In this document: piece after piece, positions 60,823 to 64,000 of the stretch
Layout: each line of letters starts with the position of its first letter
Numbering within the stretch: the stretch's first letter is position 1
NCBI RefSeq assembly: GCF_001612615.1
Contig: NZ_BDAU01000001.1
Coordinates: 248,001-312,000 of the forward strand
Reading direction: 5' to 3'
DNA: 64,000 nt
From: Nocardia amikacinitolerans NBRC 108937
GTDB lineage: Bacteria > Actinomycetota > Actinomycetes > Mycobacteriales > Mycobacteriaceae
The notes under the pieces: model-generated
Seen by the model: the letters and a program-made list of their open reading frames with translations, nothing else
What the model was told of the DNA's origin: nothing
Database searches by the model: none
Program-made: the position numbers and the translations under genes

Positions 60823-63558
60823 ATGAAACCGACGAACACCGGCGCGGTGGTGCCCGCCGCGACGCTGGCCGCACGGCCGGACGCGGCGGCGGAGCACACC
60901 GCGCGTTTCGGGGCCAAGGCCGCGAATCTCGGCCGCCTGCTCGCGGCCGGTCATCGGGTGCCGCCGTTCGCGGTGGTGACCACCGAGGCGTGCGCGGAGA
61001 TCCTCGCGCCCGTCACCGAGGGCATCGCCCAGCTGTTGGGGACCCTCGACCATACCGACCCCGCGTCGCTGCGGTCGGTGTCGGCGGCGATCCGCGGCTC
61101 GATCCTCGGCCTCGCGCTGCCCGCCCAGGTGGCGGCCGAACTCGATGCCGCGGTCGCGGAGTGGTCCGACGTGCGGCTCGCTGTCCGTTCCTCGGTCAGC
61201 GGCGAGGACTCCGCTACGGATTCCTTTGCCGGACAGCTCGATACCATCCTGAATGTGGCACCGGCCGGGGTTGCCCACGCCCTGCTGGAAGTGCTGGCTT
61301 CGGCCTACTCGGAGCGTTCGCTGTTCTACCGGGCACATCGCGGCCTCGACAACAATGGCGTCGACTGCGCGGTCTTGGTCCAAGTGCTCGTCGACAGCGC
61401 GGTCTCCGGCGTGGTCTTCAGCTGCAATCCGCAGACCGGTGACCCGGCCGAATCGGTGGTGTCGGCGGCGCTGGGGCTCGGCGAAGGCGTGGTGGCGGGC
61501 ACGGTGGAGTGCGACACCTACTTCGTCGACAACGCCTCGGGCACGATCGTGTCCCGCAATGTCGTCGACAAGCGGAGCCGGGTCGTCGCCGACGCGGGTT
61601 CCGGCACCGCCGTGGCGGAAATCGCGGGCGGCAGCGCCGATCCCGCGCTCACCGACGAACGAATTCTCCAGCTCACCCGGACCGCCGCCGCGCTCGCCGA
61701 CGCCTTCGGCGCGCCCCAGGATGTCGAGTGGGCCTACGACGCGGACGGCACGCTGTTCCTGTTGCAGGCCCGCCCGGTCACCGCGACGGGCGCGCGCGAG
61801 ACCATTTTCGACAATGTCAATGTCGCCGAGTCCTACCCGGGACTGTCCAGCCCACTGACGTTCTCGATCCTGCGCGCGGCCTACGAGCAGGTCTTCCGTG
61901 CCTGCCACCGGGATTTCGGCGCGACCGGCGCGATCGTGGATCGCAATGCGGCAAGCCTGTACCCGTACCTGGTCGGCACCGCGCACGGGCGGATCTACTA
62001 CAACATCAGCAACTGGTACCGGCTGTTCCTGCAGATTCCCGGCATGGAGTTCGCGATCGAGGGGTGGGAAGCCGCCCTCAACATCGAGAACCGCTACCAA
62101 CGCCCCGCCACACCGAAACGCGGTCTGGCGAGGCTGCGGATGTACGCGCTGCGGGTGCGGGTCTTCGCGATCATCGGCGCGGGCTGGCTGCGGCTGCCGC
62201 GCAGGCTGCGGGCGTTCTTCACCGAGCTGGCCGCCTTCACCGCCGACCTCGACCGCCGCCTCGACCCCGAAACACCGGAGCGCGAACGCGATCCGGAGGC
62301 GCTGTTGCAGTGGATGGAGCGCTGCCTCGGCGAGCTGGTGCCCGCGTACTCGGTGCAGATCTTCAACGACTTCCTCGCCCAGCAGCTGTTCCACGTCGTC
62401 GGACTGCTGCTCGAACGGCAGGGGCTCGACGAGACCGAGGCGATCACGCTGCGCAACGAATTGTTCTGCGGTGAGGAGGGCGTCGACAGCGTCGACCCGG
62501 TGCGTTCGGCGCTCGCGTTGACCGCGACGATCCGCGACGATTCGGCACTGCGTGCGCTGTTCACCGGCCCGTTGGACGCGGCGACGGTGTGGAAGACGTT
62601 GGCGCAGACGGAATTCGCGGCCTTCCGTGCGGCCTGCCTGCGTCATATCGCGCTGTTCGGCGATCGCACCGTCGACGAGCTCAAGCTCGAAACCGATCCG
62701 CTCGGCGAGCATCCCGAACGTCTGGTGCCGATGCTGCGCAACTACCTGCGCGGCGGACAGAACATCGACGAGATGGCGGCGCGGGAGAAGGCGATCCGCC
62801 GCGAAGCCGAGCGGACCGCGGCCGCGCTTTTCCGCGACAGCTTCGCCCGGCGCCTCGCCTTCCGCCTCGCGCTCGGCCGCGCCCGCGAGCACGTGAAGCA
62901 GCGCGAGAACATGCGATTGGGCCGCAGCCGTTCCTTCGGCCTTGTCAAGCGGGTGTTCCGGGAGTTCGGCAAGCAGATGCACGGCGCGGGGCTGCTCGAC
63001 GATCCGCGCGACATCTTCTGGCTCACCTACGAGGAGATCGCGGCGCTGACCCGCGGGACCGCCGTCGACACCGACGCCGCCCGCACCGTCGCCACCCGCA
63101 AACGCGACCACGAGCGGTGGCGCGACACCGAACTCCCCACCCGGATCGTCACCACCGGCATCGCCGCGGCGAGCATCGACGACCCCGCCTTCGACGCCGC
63201 GAATTCGGCAGTCGACGCGACGGCGCAGACCGTGCTGCGCGGCATCGGTTGCGCGCCAGGGCGTGTCGAGGCGCCCGCGCTGGTGCTCGGTACCCCGGAT
63301 CCGGAGGTCGAGATCGACGGGCAGATCCTGGTCGCCTCGACCACCGACCCCGGCTGGGTCTTCCTGATGGTCGCCGCGGGCGGCCTGGTGAGCGAGAAGG
63401 GCAGCGTGCTCTCGCACACCGCCATCATCGGCCGCGAACTCGGCATCCCCACCGTCGTCGGCGTTCCCGGCGTCACCCGCCTCGTCGCGACCGGAGACCG
63501 CTTGGTGCTCGACGGACGCGCGGGCACCGCAACGATCGTGCGCGAGGACGAACAATGA
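60823..63558 (+). CDS. Second RPH/PEP-synthase-like dikinase
   Basis: The 911-residue protein has the rifampin-phosphotransferase domain order: an N-terminal ATP-grasp domain (GAKAANLGRLLAAGH; DVRLAVRSSVSGEDSATDSF; DVEWAYDADGTLFLLQARPV near 305), a long helical substrate-binding middle, and a C-terminal swivelling domain with the catalytic His865 in GSVLSHTAIIGRELGIPTV. RPH enzymes transfer the beta phosphate of ATP through this histidine to a hydroxyl. The middle domain differs from the one in the fusion upstream, so the substrate should differ. It starts 43 bp after the P450 stop and its TGA overlaps the next ATG. Confidence 0.9.
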   Translation: MKPTNTGAVVPAATLAARPDAAAEHTARFGAKAANLGRLLAAGHRVPPFAVVTTEACAEILAPVTEGIAQLLGTLDHTDPASLRSVSAAIRGSILGLALPAQVAAELDAAVAEWSDVRLAVRSSVSGEDSATDSFAGQLDTILNVAPAGVAHALLEVLASAYSERSLFYRAHRGLDNNGVDCAVLVQVLVDSAVSGVVFSCNPQTGDPAESVVSAALGLGEGVVAGTVECDTYFVDNASGTIVSRNVVDKRSRVVADAGSGTAVAEIAGGSADPALTDERILQLTRTAAALADAFGAPQDVEWAYDADGTLFLLQARPVTATGARETIFDNVNVAESYPGLSSPLTFSILRAAYEQVFRACHRDFGATGAIVDRNAASLYPYLVGTAHGRIYYNISNWYRLFLQIPGMEFAIEGWEAALNIENRYQRPATPKRGLARLRMYALRVRVFAIIGAGWLRLPRRLRAFFTELAAFTADLDRRLDPETPERERDPEALLQWMERCLGELVPAYSVQIFNDFLAQQLFHVVGLLLERQGLDETEAITLRNELFCGEEGVDSVDPVRSALALTATIRDDSALRALFTGPLDAATVWKTLAQTEFAAFRAACLRHIALFGDRTVDELKLETDPLGEHPERLVPMLRNYLRGGQNIDEMAAREKAIRREAERTAAALFRDSFARRLAFRLALGRAREHVKQRENMRLGRSRSFGLVKRVFREFGKQMHGAGLLDDPRDIFWLTYEEIAALTRGTAVDTDAARTVATRKRDHERWRDTELPTRIVTTGIAAASIDDPAFDAANSAVDATAQTVLRGIGCAPGRVEAPALVLGTPDPEVEIDGQILVASTTDPGWVFLMVAAGGLVSEKGSVLSHTAIIGRELGIPTVVGVPGVTRLVATGDRLVLDGRAGTATIVREDEQ

Positions 63559-64000
63559 GTGCATCACCAGCTACGACCGCCGGTCACGGCGAGAACTTCA
63601 GTCTCGAACACTATCTCGACCCGGCGGCGCACACCTTCGAACAGCGCTTCGAGGAATTCCGGCCGTACGTCACGAACGCCAGGGGCAGCGGTTTCGTGTT
63701 GCGCGAGATCACCGGCCCGGCCGGACCGGTCGTCCAGGTGCGCGACCCGGACGGCGGCGAGACCCGCGAGCTGATCATGCTCGGCTCCAACAACTATCTC
63801 GGGCTCGGCAGCGAGCCGGAGATCATCGAGGCCGCGGTCGCCGCGACCAGGGAGTTCGGCGTCGGCTGCGGCGGACCGCCGTTGCTCAACGGCACCACCT
63901 CGCTGCACCGGCGGCTGGAGGAGCGCCTCGCGGAGACCAAGGGCTGCGAATCCGCGATGGTGTTCTCCTCCGGCTACGCGGCGAACGTCGGCTGGGTGAC
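63555..64000 (+). CDS. Alpha-oxoamine synthase-like PLP enzyme, cut by window edge
   Basis: The first 148 residues are visible. A 50-residue lead is followed by IMLGSNNYLGLGSEPEIIEA, the start of the alpha-oxoamine synthase fold (as in BioF, KBL and serine palmitoyltransferase), then VGCGGPPLLNGTTSLHRRLE and CESAMVFSSGYAANVG. The PLP lysine lies beyond the edge. These enzymes condense an acyl thioester with an amino acid and lose CO2 to give an alpha-amino ketone. In this operon the acyl donor would be an acyl-ACP. Its ATG overlaps the dikinase TGA as ATGA. Confidence 0.87.
   Translation, partial: MSASPATTAGHGENFSLEHYLDPAAHTFEQRFEEFRPYVTNARGSGFVLREITGPAGPVVQVRDPDGGETRELIMLGSNNYLGLGSEPEIIEAAVAATREFGVGCGGPPLLNGTTSLHRRLEERLAETKGCESAMVFSSGYAANVGWV

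Noticed and set aside
60508..63567. 1019-residue open frame on the minus strand
   Set aside because: It is exactly antisense to the second dikinase and P450 genes; the composition (His/Arg/Gly/Asp-rich, no domains) is that of a high-GC shadow frame.
1..64000. CRISPR arrays, tRNA or rRNA genes
   Set aside because: No regularly spaced identical repeats and no cloverleaf or rRNA-like conserved sequences were seen.

Overview
The window is high-GC actinobacterial DNA, most likely from Nocardia or a close mycolic-acid-containing relative. The support is a ChoD-type cholesterol oxidase, an MMPL/RND transporter, a Ddn-type deazaflavin oxidoreductase, an F420-type luciferase-like oxidoreductase, an aa3 oxidase subunit I, two near-identical PucR/CdaR-type regulators and many TetR regulators. 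The genus is inferred from gene content and codon bias only. No rRNA, tRNA or CRISPR array was recognised.

Layout. 1-0.8 kb: 5' part of an F420-type oxidoreductase. 1-5.1 kb: an accessory module with a tyrosine recombinase, a macrolide 2'-phosphotransferase homologue and an ABC-F ribosomal-protection homologue; the ABC-F gene has a 7-codon leader ORF and competing hairpins in front of it. 5.4-9.5 kb: an amidase, two lineage-specific small genes in lower-GC DNA, a GNAT gene and a decayed metallo-beta-lactamase-fold gene. 9.7-24.9 kb: ordinary metabolism and transport: APC permease, FAD monooxygenase, a TetR/DUF4334/alcohol dehydrogenase unit with palindromic operators, a DapA-like lyase and TylF-like methyltransferase opposite a LysR gene, Ddn-like enzyme, MMPL exporter, methyltransferase, exported GH1 glycosidase, first PucR regulator. 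25-36 kb: amidohydrolase, P450 plus TetR, ctaD, TetR, AurF-like diiron oxygenase, TetR, MerR, choD. 36-49.5 kb: cyclase-family protein with altered metal motif, secreted lipase, membrane proteins, D,D-carboxypeptidase, GMC oxidoreductase, HAD proteins, second PucR regulator, a VOC gene broken by an in-frame TAG, an SQR-like flavoprotein and an aldolase of the 2-amino-3,7-dideoxy-heptulosonate synthase type.

The most striking region is 50.2-64.0 kb, which runs off the right edge. It is one tightly coupled plus-strand operon in which most adjacent genes overlap by four bases (ATGA or GTGA). In order: a possible 46-residue peptide, an acyl carrier protein, a 1986-residue fusion (class III aminotransferase, acyl-ACP-reductase-like domain, rifampin-phosphotransferase-like dikinase, P-loop kinase), a second P-loop kinase, a second acyl carrier protein, a fatty-acyl-AMP-ligase-like enzyme, a fatty-acid-type P450, a second dikinase and an alpha-oxoamine synthase.

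Read as a pathway, the ligase loads a fatty acid onto a carrier protein, the P450 oxidises the chain, the oxoamine synthase can condense acyl-carrier with an amino acid, and the reductase/aminotransferase pair can release an acyl chain as aldehyde and convert it to an amine. The two dikinases and two kinases would phosphorylate the product or an intermediate. This points to an unusual phosphorylated amino-lipid or lipid-like natural product. I do not recognise the cluster; the product assignment is inference.
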